64,000 bases of DNA from Kitasatospora sp052076145 (GCF_052076145.1 NZ_CP197246.1:1178001-1242000), one strand, 5' to 3'; counted from the first letter of the stretch, positions 25,199 through 33,415 are shown. Notes: generated by a model not told the origin, from the sequence alone. Made by a program: numbers and translations.

Positions 25199-25481
25199 AG
25201 TGCGAGACGCGCGGCGGGTGCTCCAGGGCCTCGAACTCCCCCTCCGCCCAGACCGGCCTGATCCGCCACATCGGCCCGGCATAGGCCCGGACGGCCGCCT
25301 CGTCCCGCCAGCGCGTCACCATCAGGACCCGATGGTCACCCTCGGTCACCCCCCGCCACAGCTCCGCCCCGAGGAACCCGTCCACCCCCGCCAGCCCCGG
25401 CACCGCCTCCCCCACCAACCTGGCCCAGAACTCCTCCGCCCGCCGGGGCTGCACCTCGGCCTCCCAAACCCGCACGATCAT
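25173..25481 (-). CDS. antibiotic-biosynthesis-monooxygenase (ABM) domain protein
   Basis: It is a 102-residue ferredoxin-like dimeric alpha/beta-barrel candidate. The start ATG at 25481 is set by GGGAAGGGG six bases upstream and by MIVRVWEAEVQPRRAEEF, the usual beginning. GFLGAELWRG and HRVLMVTRWRDEAAVRAY match the ABM pattern of small cofactor-free oxygenases or stress-related YgiN-type proteins. It overlaps the end of the Lrp gene on the other strand. The substrate is unknown. Confidence 0.82.
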   Translation of the reverse strand: MIVRVWEAEVQPRRAEEFWARLVGEAVPGLAGVDGFLGAELWRGVTEGDHRVLMVTRWRDEAAVRAYAGPMWRIRPVWAEGEFEALEHPPRVSHFTPLDAAG

Positions 25482-25657
25482 GATCAGCCCCTTCCCGAGG
25501 CTCCCCTCCCATTGTCCGCCCGCGTCTCCGCCCGCGGGCCGTGCGGTTAACCGTTCGGACGCGTGCCTGTTGCCGGGGCGCCGGGCCCACCGAAGACTCG
25601 GAAGCGCCCGGCCCGCCAGAGGCCGGGCCATCGACTGAAGAGAGCGGGGCACGGCCC

Positions 25658-25927
25658 ATGGCGGTCTGTGTGGTGTGCAAGAACGACTACTGGCTGTCCT
25701 TCGAGATCCGGACGGTCTCGGGCGACACCTACACCTTCGACAGCTTCGAGTGCGCGATGGAGAAGCTGGCACCTCGCTGCGAGTACTGCGAGGTCCGGAT
25801 CGTCGGCCACGGCGTCGAGGTCTCCGGCAAATTCTTCTGCTGCGCCAACTGCGCCCGCCGCGACGGCGGCCTCGGCGAACAGATCCGCGACGCCGTCGGC
25901 ACCCGCCCCACAGCAATGACGAAGTAG
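25658..25927 (+). CDS. small cysteine-rich (zinc-ribbon or metallothionein-like) protein
   Basis: It is 89 residues with eight cysteines: C4 and C7 (CVVC), C32, C41 and C44 (CEYC), and C61, C62 and C65 (CCANC). This could bind one or two zinc ions in a treble-clef or ribbon fold. No signal peptide is visible. The ATG at 25658 is chosen because the first CxxC follows immediately. It is followed by a strong hairpin terminator, so it is a single-gene unit. I cannot assign a function beyond metal binding. Confidence 0.75.
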   Translation: MAVCVVCKNDYWLSFEIRTVSGDTYTFDSFECAMEKLAPRCEYCEVRIVGHGVEVSGKFFCCANCARRDGGLGEQIRDAVGTRPTAMTK

Positions 25928-25938
25928 CCGCCAGGACC

Positions 25939-25974
25939 GACGGGCCCGCCTGCCCCGGGGCAGGCGGGTCCGTC
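25939..25974 (+). terminator. strong 18-bp hairpin terminator
   Basis: Arms 25939-25956 and 25957-25974 are complementary over 18 bases with one G-T wobble. It starts 11 bases after the small Cys-rich gene and ends 33 bases before the Uma2 gene. No T tract follows, as is common for actinomycete terminators. Confidence 0.75.
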
Positions 25975-26007
25975 ACACCGTCGGCGGCGCGATGGAAGGA
26001 TGGAGCC

Positions 26008-26577
26008 ATGACCGAGTACCGGCTCCCCGACCGTCATGCCCAGCTCCTGGAGTACGCCCAGACGCTGACTCCACCATCCGGCTGGAAGATCGAAGTTTCC
26101 GGCGACGAGATCATCATGATGGCGGGCCCGTCGGTCGTCCATCAGCGCAACCTGCTGGTCGTCCGCGAGCAGTTCGACGCGCACCGGCCGACCGACCTGA
26201 TGCCGAGCGAGAACACCGATCTGGCATCGCCGAACATCGGCAAGCTGCGCAACCCGGACCTGACGTACATCCCGATCACGGTGGTCGAACGCGGCGGCAA
26301 CGAGGTCCCGGCGGAGCTGGCGGCGATCGCCGTGGAAATCGTCTCCCCGTCGAACCCGGAGAACGACCTGATCGGCAAGGTCCGCGACTACCCGCTCATG
26401 AACATCCCGCTGTACCTGCTGATCGACCCGCGCGACGGCGAGATCACGCTCTTCTCCGACCCGGCCGGCGGCAGTTACCACCGGCGCTGGAACGGCCGGT
26501 TCGGTGACCGGGTGCCGGTCCCCGCGCCTTTCGGCTTCGACCTGGCCACCACCGAGCTGCTCCGCGACCCGGCCTGA
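26008..26577 (+). CDS. Uma2 family (DUF820) PD-(D/E)xK nuclease-like protein
   Basis: It is 189 residues; the ATG follows AAGGATGGAG. The restriction-endonuclease-like core is recognisable in PDLTYIP, the block AIAVEIVSPSNPENDLIGKV (Glu and Lys of the active site) and PLYLLIDPRDGEITLF. Uma2 proteins are present in many copies in actinomycetes and cyanobacteria; their cellular role is not settled. It lies between two terminator-like regions and is not obviously in an operon. Confidence 0.88.
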   Translation: MTEYRLPDRHAQLLEYAQTLTPPSGWKIEVSGDEIIMMAGPSVVHQRNLLVVREQFDAHRPTDLMPSENTDLASPNIGKLRNPDLTYIPITVVERGGNEVPAELAAIAVEIVSPSNPENDLIGKVRDYPLMNIPLYLLIDPRDGEITLFSDPAGGSYHRRWNGRFGDRVPVPAPFGFDLATTELLRDPA

Positions 26578-26606
26578 CCGCACGCTCGGTGCCCGGTGAG
26601 CCTTCG

Positions 26607-27881
26607 TCAGACCCGGGCGTGGGAGGAGATGTCGGCGGTGAAGGCCTCGACCAGTTCGGGGGTCACCGTCGGGCGGCAGTGGGAGATCGCGGCGAGGTAG
26701 TCGGCCGTCGTGGCGCCTACGCCGTGGGGGGTGGCGTCGGCGAGGTCGCGTTCGAAGGCGGCCTGGGCGGCTGTCCGGGCGGCGTGTTCGATGTCGGCGG
26801 GGGTGTAGTACTCGCTGGCGGCGACCAGGGCGGGCAGGTCGACGTCGGCGCGGGTGGCGGCGTAGCGGGACCAGATGGCGGTGCGGGCGGCCGCATCCGG
26901 GGTGCCGATCGGGACGAGGTAGTCGAAGCGGCCGTGGCGCAGGAAGGCGGAGTCGAGGGAGCGGATGGAGTTGGTGGCGCAGACCAGCAGCCGTTCCTCC
27001 CCCTCGCGGAAGCCCGGGATCAGCTTGAGCAGTTCGTTGGTGACGCCGTGCATCCCGCCGGAGGCCCCGGCGCCGCGCATCGGGGCGATCTCCTCGACCT
27101 CGTCTATGAAGACCAGCACCCGTTCGAGTTCGGCGATCCGGGCGAACGCGGTGCGCAGCGCGGCCGCGAGATTGCCCTCGTCCGCGAGGCGGGAGGGCAG
27201 GAGTTCGACGAACGGCCAGCCGAGGCGGGAGGCGACGGCGCGGGCGAAGGTGGTCTTGCCGGTGCCGGGCGGGCCGAAGAGGGCGATGGCGCGCGGCGGC
27301 CGGACGCCGTGCCGGGCGGCCCGCTCGGGCTCGGCGAGCGGGCGGACGATCCGACGCTCGATCAGGTTCTTCTCGGCCTCCATGCCGGCGACCTTGTCCC
27401 AGAGGTCGCCGGGCAGCAGCCGCCCGCCGAGCTCCGCCAGCAGGTTGGCGCCGGGCCCGGTCGGCGGCTCGGCCTTCTCGAAGTAGGCGACGGCCGGGCG
27501 GCGGGTGTAGCCGGCGTTGCGCAGGCCCTCGCCGAGCAGCTCCTCCTCGGGCAGCACGTACGCGATCCGGCGGACCCGCCGGTCGAGCAGCCGCCGCTCC
27601 AGCTCGCGCAGCAGCGCGCTGGCCAGGCCCCGGCCCCGCCAACCCGGGGCGATGGCTATCCGCATCACCCAGGCCCTGTCCCCGGCGAGGTGGGCCAGGG
27701 CCGCGCCGATAGGTGCACCCTGGCTGACGGCGACCACGGCGGGCTGACGCGAGGTCAGGGCGGTGATGCACTCGGCCAGCGAGAAGACCGACTCCTGCCC
27801 GCTGCCCGCCGTGGTGTCGATGAGGTGGACGACGGAGGCGAGATCGTCCTCGCGGTAGTCGTGGATGAGCCATTCGGACAC
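26607..27881 (-). CDS. GNAT acetyltransferase domain fused to an AAA+ ATPase
   Basis: It is 424 residues from a GTG. Residues 1 to about 140 form a GNAT domain with the acetyl-CoA loop IAPGWRGRGLASALL. Residues about 190-400 form a classical AAA+ module: Walker A GPPGTGKTTFA, Walker B VLVFIDEVEE, sensor-1 LLVCATNS, and arginine-finger region FLRHGRFDYLVP. The module resembles FtsH/Cdc48-type remodelling ATPases. The joint suggests an acetyltransferase whose target is unfolded or presented by the ATPase, or an ATPase controlled by an acyl ligand. Function unknown. Stand-alone gene. Confidence 0.85.
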   Translation of the reverse strand: MSEWLIHDYREDDLASVVHLIDTTAGSGQESVFSLAECITALTSRQPAVVAVSQGAPIGAALAHLAGDRAWVMRIAIAPGWRGRGLASALLRELERRLLDRRVRRIAYVLPEEELLGEGLRNAGYTRRPAVAYFEKAEPPTGPGANLLAELGGRLLPGDLWDKVAGMEAEKNLIERRIVRPLAEPERAARHGVRPPRAIALFGPPGTGKTTFARAVASRLGWPFVELLPSRLADEGNLAAALRTAFARIAELERVLVFIDEVEEIAPMRGAGASGGMHGVTNELLKLIPGFREGEERLLVCATNSIRSLDSAFLRHGRFDYLVPIGTPDAAARTAIWSRYAATRADVDLPALVAASEYYTPADIEHAARTAAQAAFERDLADATPHGVGATTADYLAAISHCRPTVTPELVEAFTADISSHARV

Positions 27882-28032
27882 GAGGGGCCGCCTCTCCGGG
27901 GGGACGTGGTGTTCCCGGAAAGCTACGGGCCCCGCCCGCTCCCGGCCCGCGCCGGAACGGACAACCGGCGCGGCCGAACCGTACGGTTCGCCGCTGGCGC
28001 TCGCCGCGCACGGCGGGTCGGAACGGGGTGGC

Positions 28033-29277
28033 TCAGAAGGCGCAGGGCAGCGAGCGGACGCGGTTGTCGAAGCTGGACGGGACGAGCACGGGCTCGCCGG
28101 TGGAGCGGATGTCGGGGAGGCGGGTGAGCAGTTCGCGCAGCAGCACCTTCATCTCCTGGCGGGCGAGGTGGGCGCCGAGGCAGAAGTGCGGGCCGCCGCC
28201 GCCGAAGCCGAGGTGGGGGTTGGGCGAGCGGGTGATGTCGAAGGTGTCGGGGTCGGGGAAGACGGCCTCGTCGCGGTTGGCCGAGCCGAAGAAGAGCACC
28301 ACCTTGTCGCCCTTGGCGAGCGGGGCGCCGTTGAGCTCGTGGTCGGTGGCGAGGGTGCGGCGGAACTGGATGATCGGCGTGGCGTACCGGAGGATCTCCT
28401 CGACCGCCCCGCCGAGCCGGGCGTCGAGGTCGGCGGTGAGCAGGGCCCGCTGCTCGGGGTGGGTGGTGAGCAGGTGCAGGCCGTGGGCGAGGGCGTTGCG
28501 GGTGGTCTCGACCCCGGCGACCAGGAGGAGGGAGAAGAAGGCACCCAGCTCGCGGGAGCCGAGGCGGCGGCCGTCCACGTCGGCGGTGACGAGGGCGGAG
28601 ATCAGGTCGTCGGCGGGGTGGCGGCGGCGCTCGCGGCCGAGGGCGGCGATCACGCCCTGCATCCGGGCCAGCGCCCGCAGGCCGCGGCCTGGCACCCGGA
28701 GGCGGCTGCGGGCCACGCCGGTGTTCTCGGAGGCGTGGTCGATCTGCCGGAGGATCTCGCGGCGCTGCCGCTCGGGGATGCCCATCATGGTGCAGATGAC
28801 CTGGTAGGGGAGTTCGGCGGCGACGGCGGTGACGAAGTCCTCGGGGCGCCGGGCGGTGAGGTCGTCGACGATCCGGGCGGAGATCTCCCGGATGTCGTCC
28901 TCGACCTTGGCGATCAGCCGCGGGGTGAAGGCGCGGGAGACGATCCGCCGGAGGTCGGCGTGGCGCGGGTCGTCCAGGTTGACCATCGAGTCGCCGAACA
29001 GCGTCCGGACCCAGCGGGCGGGTTCGGGGGTGGTGACGCCGGGCTCGCTGACGAAGACGGCCGGGGTGCGGCTGGCCTCGACCACGTCAGCGTGCCGGAC
29101 GAGCGCATGGAAGCCCTTGCCGGTGCGGGGGTCGGTGCAGAAGGCCGGGCGCTCCAGCGCGCGGAGCCGGGCGAACTCGGCGGCCTGGTCGGCGGCCGGG
29201 AGCCGCCAGAACTCCGGCTCCGCCGGGTTCGGCCCGGGTACGGATTCGACCTTCGCGGTAACACCCGGTGCGCTCAT
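28033..29277 (-). CDS. cytochrome P450
   Basis: It is 414 residues from ATG 29277. The I-helix oxygen-activation motif is AGVETTRN, the K-helix ExxR is EEILR, and the heme-binding loop is FGGGGPHFCLGAHLAR with the Cys ligand. The FGGGGPHxC form resembles the CYP124/125/142 group that oxidises sterol side chains and methyl-branched lipids, but the substrate cannot be told. No ferredoxin gene is adjacent. A promoter lies so close that the mRNA probably starts at the ATG itself (see the promoter entry). An ATG two codons upstream is the alternative start. Confidence 0.93.
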   Translation of the reverse strand: MSAPGVTAKVESVPGPNPAEPEFWRLPAADQAAEFARLRALERPAFCTDPRTGKGFHALVRHADVVEASRTPAVFVSEPGVTTPEPARWVRTLFGDSMVNLDDPRHADLRRIVSRAFTPRLIAKVEDDIREISARIVDDLTARRPEDFVTAVAAELPYQVICTMMGIPERQRREILRQIDHASENTGVARSRLRVPGRGLRALARMQGVIAALGRERRRHPADDLISALVTADVDGRRLGSRELGAFFSLLLVAGVETTRNALAHGLHLLTTHPEQRALLTADLDARLGGAVEEILRYATPIIQFRRTLATDHELNGAPLAKGDKVVLFFGSANRDEAVFPDPDTFDITRSPNPHLGFGGGGPHFCLGAHLARQEMKVLLRELLTRLPDIRSTGEPVLVPSSFDNRVRSLPCAF

Positions 29278-29283
29278 GCGCAT

Positions 29284-29313
29284 TTTATGGCGCATTGGCT
29301 GACCGGGTGTCAA
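29284..29313 (-). promoter_or_regulatory. sigma70-type promoter of the P450 gene, predicted leaderless
   Basis: On the minus strand TTGACA (29313-29308) and CATAAA (29289-29284) are 18 bases apart. A transcript starting six to seven bases past the -10 element would begin at about 29277, the A of the ATG. No ribosome-binding sequence exists before the gene, which fits a leaderless mRNA. Confidence 0.6.
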
Positions 29314-29333
29314 ATTGCCCTGCTTGGTACTAT

Positions 29334-30140
29334 TTACCTAGAAATCCGCGCCTCATCCTCATCCTCGACCCCTACCTCCGCATCGAGTTCGGGGCCCTCG
29401 GTCGGTACGGGCGCCAGCTCGCGCGCCAGCAGCGTCGCCCCGGCCACCGCGCCCGGCATCAGCAGCACCGTCACCATCGGCACCAGGAAGAGCAGGACGA
29501 GCGGCGCCCCGAAACCGAGCGTCAGCCCGAGCCGACCGCGCAGCATCCGCAGCCGCTCACGCTGGGCGAAACCGCGCCGCTGGAGACCGACCGCCGTCAG
29601 CTCGACCGCCAGAAAATACCCCGAAATGCCTACCCCGACCACAGGTACCACGGTCTGCCCGAGCACCGGGATGAAGCCACAGGCGAACAGCACCAGCCCG
29701 AAGCCCACCACCCGCACCAGCACGGACATGCTGTCCCTGGCCGAGACCAGCAGCTCACGCCAGAGCGGCACCTCGGGGGCGGCCGGAGCCCCACCCTCGG
29801 TCTCGTCCACCTTCGCGCAGAGCGACTCGTAGAACGGCTGGCCGACCAGCAGCGTCACCGCCGTGAAGGTGACGGCCGCCAGCAGCGCCCCGCCACCGAT
29901 CAGCGCCGCCGTCAGCACCCCGCGCAGCAGCCCCTGCCAGGGGGAGCCCCAGCCGTCGGCGAACGGCGTCGCCCAGTCGGCCAGGTCACCGGACCACACG
30001 GCCAGCGCGGCGAGCGCCGCGACGTACCCGACCATCGTGATCAGCGCCGGGATCATCCCGAAGCCCCACCACCGGCCGTGCCGTGCCACCCAGCGTTGCC
30101 CCTTGAGCAGGCAGCTGATCCCCGTCCCGAAATCTCGCAT
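29334..30140 (-). CDS. EI24-domain (CysZ-like) membrane protein
   Basis: It is 268 residues with about five hydrophobic segments. It begins MRDFGTGISCLLKGQRWVARH and carries GQPFYESLCAKVDE in the cytoplasmic loop, both typical for actinomycete EI24/CysZ-like proteins. The C-terminal tail is strongly acidic (EGPELDAEVGVEDEDE). CysZ members import sulfate; whether this one does is unknown because no cys genes adjoin it. It is divergent from the maleylpyruvate-isomerase-like gene with 74 bases between. Confidence 0.85.
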   Translation of the reverse strand: MRDFGTGISCLLKGQRWVARHGRWWGFGMIPALITMVGYVAALAALAVWSGDLADWATPFADGWGSPWQGLLRGVLTAALIGGGALLAAVTFTAVTLLVGQPFYESLCAKVDETEGGAPAAPEVPLWRELLVSARDSMSVLVRVVGFGLVLFACGFIPVLGQTVVPVVGVGISGYFLAVELTAVGLQRRGFAQRERLRMLRGRLGLTLGFGAPLVLLFLVPMVTVLLMPGAVAGATLLARELAPVPTEGPELDAEVGVEDEDEARISR

Positions 30141-30214
30141 ACCCGGCAGCCTACGACGGCGCCGCCGGGGATACCGATGGTCCCCCTGCCCGGCGGCGGC
30201 TACCGTCACTGACC

Positions 30215-30934
30215 ATGGATCAGACCGAGTACATGCACGCCCTGCGCCGCGACGGCGCGCGGATGGCCGAGGCCGCCGCCGGCCGGCTCGACCTTCAGGT
30301 GCCCAGCTGCCCCGACTGGACGGTCGCCGAGCTGCTGCGGCACACCGGCCGGGTGCACCGCTTCTGGACGGCCATGGCCGAGCAGGCGCTCGCCGACCCG
30401 TCGACGTTCGAGCATGCGCCGCTCCCGGACGACGCCGAGCTCGTCGAGTGGTTCGCCGAGGGTGTCGAGACCTGCGCCGCGGCGCTGGAGGTGCTCGACC
30501 CCGCGTTGCCGCGCTGGACCTGGGCTAGCAGGAAGGACGTCGGCTTCATCCAGCGGCGGATGGCCCAGGAGACGGCCGTCCACTGCTGGGACGCGCTCGC
30601 CGCCGCCGGCCGGGACGAACCGGTCGAGCAGGCGCTCGCCCGGGACGGCGTGGACGAGTTCTTCGCGTACTTCACCGCCGACGAGCTGCCCACCGGACTC
30701 CCCGCGGCCGGGTTCCACCTGCACGCCACCGACGGCCCCGGCGAGTGGTCCGTCCGCGCGGTGGACGGCGCCTGGGCCGTCACCCACGAGCACGGCAAGG
30801 GCGCGGCAGCCGTCCGGGGCACCGCCTCCGACCTGCTCCTTCTGCTCTGGCAGCGCCGCTCCCCCGGGCAGCTGGAGACCTTCGGCGACGAGGCCGCACT
30901 CGCCGCCTTCCTCACGGGCTTCGACCTCTCCTGA
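30215..30934 (+). CDS. maleylpyruvate isomerase-family mycothiol-dependent enzyme
   Basis: It is 239 residues. The N-terminal DinB-like four-helix metal-binding domain shows VPSCPDWTVAELLRHTGRVH and QETAVHCWDA, which supply His/Glu ligands for zinc. The C-terminal part (GPGEWSVRAVDGAW, then VRGTASDLLLLLWQR) is the MDMPI C-terminal domain. Family members use mycothiol in isomerisation or thiol-transfer reactions. The homogentisate operon in this window lacks a maleylacetoacetate isomerase, but this gene is far from it and its substrate is open. Confidence 0.88.
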   Translation: MDQTEYMHALRRDGARMAEAAAGRLDLQVPSCPDWTVAELLRHTGRVHRFWTAMAEQALADPSTFEHAPLPDDAELVEWFAEGVETCAAALEVLDPALPRWTWASRKDVGFIQRRMAQETAVHCWDALAAAGRDEPVEQALARDGVDEFFAYFTADELPTGLPAAGFHLHATDGPGEWSVRAVDGAWAVTHEHGKGAAAVRGTASDLLLLLWQRRSPGQLETFGDEAALAAFLTGFDLS

Positions 30935-31214
30935 ATTGACGCATGCGCAACAAGAGTGAGCAGGGTCACCGCGCGGACGCCTGACGGCTGCGCTCCGTGA
31001 CCACACGGGCGCGGCCTGGCGCCGAACTCACCGCTCGGCGAGCAGTGGTCACCGTGCGCGGTCGGTGCGCACACGCACGGCTTGATCCCCTGTTCGCAGC
31101 GTCATCGAATTCCCGGCCTTTGGGCCCTTGTTCGACCACCAACCTTGCTTCCCGACGGGCAATGAGTTTTGCTTCAGCGACTGCCCGGCCACTGACCGAG
31201 CAGGCCCAACGGGT
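30935..31214. other. intergenic leader region before the c-di-AMP riboswitch
   Basis: About 280 bases without a supportable gene. The base composition is more mixed than in the genes (AT-richer patches at 30930-30960 and 31130-31170), which fits promoter and leader DNA for the riboswitch-controlled peptidase gene. I see no clear sigma motif or repeat that I would defend. Confidence 0.4.
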
Positions 31215-31385
31215 GCAACGCCTAGTCCTGCCGGCACCCGTCGGACACCACTGAGCTCTGTAACGGCAGGAGCGGGGGACCCAGGTAAGTTGCCGACCGG
31301 ACACTGTCCGGCCGGCTTGGGGTGAAGCCGCGCTTGCGGCCGGGCAACTCCAGCCCGAACCCGACAGCTCACCTCGCCGGCGTCG
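31215..31385 (+). ncRNA. cyclic-di-AMP (ydaO/yuaA) riboswitch
   Basis: The conserved core segments of the class occur in order: GAGCGGGGGACCCA (about 31270), TTGGGGTGAAGCC (31317-31329), CCGAACCCGACAGCTCACCTCGC (around 31354-31377, written here as CCGAACC, GACAGCT and CACCTCGC), with outer stem AACGCC (31217) pairing to GGCG (31379). An internal stem CCTGCCG/CGGCAGG is present. It sits directly upstream of a LysM-M23 peptidase, the kind of cell-wall gene these riboswitches shut off in Streptomyces when c-di-AMP is high. Boundaries are approximate. Confidence 0.88.
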
Positions 31386-31400
31386 GAGAGGAACTGACCC

Positions 31401-32396
31401 ATGTCCGCACTGGGCAACCACGGCCGTACTCGTCTGACCCGTATCGGCATCACCACGGCGCTCGCCGCCTCGGCGCTCGCCCTCCCCCTGATCGGCGCCG
31501 CCTCCGCCCACGCGGACCAGGCCCCGGCCGCCCCGCACTCCTTCCGCACCAGCGCCGACGCCGTCACGGTGCCGACGCACGCCGCCACCCCGGCGGCCGC
31601 ACCCGCCGCCGCCGCTCCGGCCGCTGCGCCCGCCACTGCGGCTCCGGCCACGTACAAGGTGGTCGGCGGCGACAGCCTGTCGAAGATCGCCGACGCCCAG
31701 CACGTGGACGGCGGCTGGCACAAGCTCTACGACGACAACCGCACCGTCGTCGGCGGCAACCCGAACCTGATCTTCGCCGGCCAGCAGCTCACCGTCGGCG
31801 CCAAGGCCACCCCGGCCGCCGCCCCGGCCCCTGCCAAGCCCGCCACCCCGGCCCCCGCCGCCGCGCCGCAGGCCGCCAAGCCCGCGAAGCCGGCCAAGCC
31901 CGCCACCACCACGGTCTCGTACAGCACCAAGGCGAGCACCCAGACCGCCGCCAAGGCCGCCCCCGCCCCGGCCGCCGTCGCCAGCACCTCGGGCTTCACC
32001 GCCCCGGTGGCCAACCCGCACATCAACGAGGCGTACGGCGTGCCCGGCACCATGTGGGCCAGCGGCCACCACACCGGCGTCGACTTCGCCGCCTCCGTCG
32101 GCACCAGCCTCCGGGCCGTCGGCAACGGCACCGTCGTCTCCGCCGGGAACGGCGGCGCGTACGGCAACCAGATCATCATCAAGCTCGCCGACGGCAAGTA
32201 CGCCCAGTACGCGCACCTGTCCTCGATCGGCGTGTCCGCCGGGCAGTCGGTGACCGCCGGGCAGCAGATCGGCCTCTCCGGCGCGACCGGCAACGTGACC
32301 GGCCCGCACCTGCACTTCGAGATCCGCACCACCCCGAACTACGGCTCGGACATCGACCCGATCGCGTACCTCCGCGCTCACTCGGTCAACGTCTGA
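31401..32396 (+). CDS. secreted LysM and M23-family peptidoglycan endopeptidase
   Basis: It is 331 residues. A signal peptide (hydrophobic LAASALALPLIGAASAHA) is followed by an Ala/Pro-rich linker, one LysM domain (YKVVGGDSLSKIADAQ, about residues 90-135), a second Ala/Pro/Lys linker and a C-terminal M23 lysostaphin-type domain. The zinc-site motifs are HHTGVDFA and HLHFEI. LysM binds peptidoglycan and M23 cuts its peptide bridges, so the enzyme likely acts in growth or spore germination. GAGGAAC lies just before the ATG and directly after the riboswitch, so c-di-AMP probably controls its expression. Confidence 0.93.
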   Translation: MSALGNHGRTRLTRIGITTALAASALALPLIGAASAHADQAPAAPHSFRTSADAVTVPTHAATPAAAPAAAAPAAAPATAAPATYKVVGGDSLSKIADAQHVDGGWHKLYDDNRTVVGGNPNLIFAGQQLTVGAKATPAAAPAPAKPATPAPAAAPQAAKPAKPAKPATTTVSYSTKASTQTAAKAAPAPAAVASTSGFTAPVANPHINEAYGVPGTMWASGHHTGVDFAASVGTSLRAVGNGTVVSAGNGGAYGNQIIIKLADGKYAQYAHLSSIGVSAGQSVTAGQQIGLSGATGNVTGPHLHFEIRTTPNYGSDIDPIAYLRAHSVNV

Positions 32397-32413
32397 CCGC
32401 TGTAGCAGCAACC

Positions 32414-32460
32414 GCCCCGGCCGCCCGTGACACCCACGTCACGGGCGGCCGGGCGTTTTC
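32414..32460 (+). terminator. hairpin with T tract after the M23 peptidase gene
   Basis: The stem CCGGCCGCCCGTGAC (32417-32431) pairs with GTCACGGGCGGCCGG (32438-32452) and is followed by GCGTTTTC. It begins about 20 bases after the stop. This is an ordinary intrinsic terminator. Confidence 0.85.
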
Positions 32461-32490
32461 CGTTCGCCGGTCGGTCTTAGGGTGACGATC

Positions 32491-32904
32491 ATGGACGACC
32501 AAGGAACAGCCGCCCTGGGCCGCCGACGGCTCGCCGCAGCGGGCGCCGGTGCCCTCACCATCGCCACCGCCCTCACCCTCCGGGCGGCGGCCGGGGGCGA
32601 CTTCACCAAGTACGCCGGGGACGCCCTCTACACCGTGCTGCTCCACACCCTGGTCGTGCTCGCCGTACCCCGGGTGCGGCCCCGCACGGCCGCCGCCGTC
32701 GCCCTCGGGCTGAGCTGGGCCGTCGAGTTCGCCCAGCTCAGCCCCGTACCCGCCGAGCTCTCCGCGCACAGCACCGCCGCCCGGCTCGTCCTCGGCACCA
32801 CCTTCAACCCGGCCGACCTGCTCTGCTACGTCGTCGGCGCGGCCGCCGCCCTACTCGTCCACCAGCTGACGACCCGGCGGCAGGCCGCTGTCCGGGCCGC
32901 CTGA
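32491..32904 (+). CDS. DUF2809 family small membrane protein
   Basis: It is 137 residues with about four hydrophobic segments. The conserved parts are GDALYTVLLHTLVVL, WAVEFAQLSPVP and GTTFNPADLLCYVVGA, which match the VanZ-like DUF2809 family of unknown role. The ATG at 32491 has TAGGG eight bases upstream; a GTG at 32482 is in frame but less well placed. It follows the terminator of the M23 gene, so it is a separate unit. Confidence 0.85.
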   Translation: MDDQGTAALGRRRLAAAGAGALTIATALTLRAAAGGDFTKYAGDALYTVLLHTLVVLAVPRVRPRTAAAVALGLSWAVEFAQLSPVPAELSAHSTAARLVLGTTFNPADLLCYVVGAAAALLVHQLTTRRQAAVRAA

Positions 32905-32965
32905 GTGGGGTACCTTCCGAAAGGTCGGCGGGGCAGGTCCGGTCGGGTCGGTGGGAGGAGTTCCG

Positions 32966-33415
32966 ATGGAGCGTTCGGTGGCTGAGCGGATGCTCGCGGT
33001 GGCGGTCCAGGAGGCCCGAGCCGGGCTGGCGGAGGGCGGCATCCCGATCGGTGCGGCGCTCTTCGGGCCGGACGGCGAGGTGCTCGGGCGCGGGCACAAC
33101 CGGCGGGTGCAGGACGGCGATCCGTCGCTGCACGCGGAGACCGCTGCCTTCCGGGCAGCCGGGCGGCTGCGCGGGTACGGGCGGACGACGATGGTGACGA
33201 CGCTCTCGCCGTGCTGGTACTGCTCGGGCCTGGTACGGCAGTTCGGGATCGGCAGGTTGGTCGTGGGCGAGGCCCGGACGTTCGTCGGCGGCCACGACTG
33301 GCTGGCCGAGCACGGCGTGCAGGTGACGGTGCTGGACGACCCGGAGTGCGCCACGATGATGGCCGAATTCATCGACCGGCAGCCGGAATTGTGGTCCGAG
33401 GACATCGGCGAGTAG
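32966..33415 (+). CDS. cytosine deaminase, yeast (Fcy1) type
   Basis: It is 149 residues, the size of yeast cytosine deaminase. Zinc ligands and catalytic Glu are in LHAETAAF and TLSPCWYCSG. The C-terminal sequence (ECATMMAEFIDRQPELWSED, then IGE) closely resembles the C-terminal helix of the yeast enzyme, and differs from tRNA adenosine deaminase TadA and from bacterial CodA. It would convert cytosine to uracil in pyrimidine salvage. The ATG at 32966 follows GGGAGGAG. A methyltransferase gene follows 30 bases later. Confidence 0.85.
   Translation: MERSVAERMLAVAVQEARAGLAEGGIPIGAALFGPDGEVLGRGHNRRVQDGDPSLHAETAAFRAAGRLRGYGRTTMVTTLSPCWYCSGLVRQFGIGRLVVGEARTFVGGHDWLAEHGVQVTVLDDPECATMMAEFIDRQPELWSEDIGE

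Noticed and set aside
26589..28127. A 512-residue plus-strand open frame opposite the GNAT-AAA gene
   Set aside because: Low-complexity shadow; Walker and GNAT motifs are on the minus strand.
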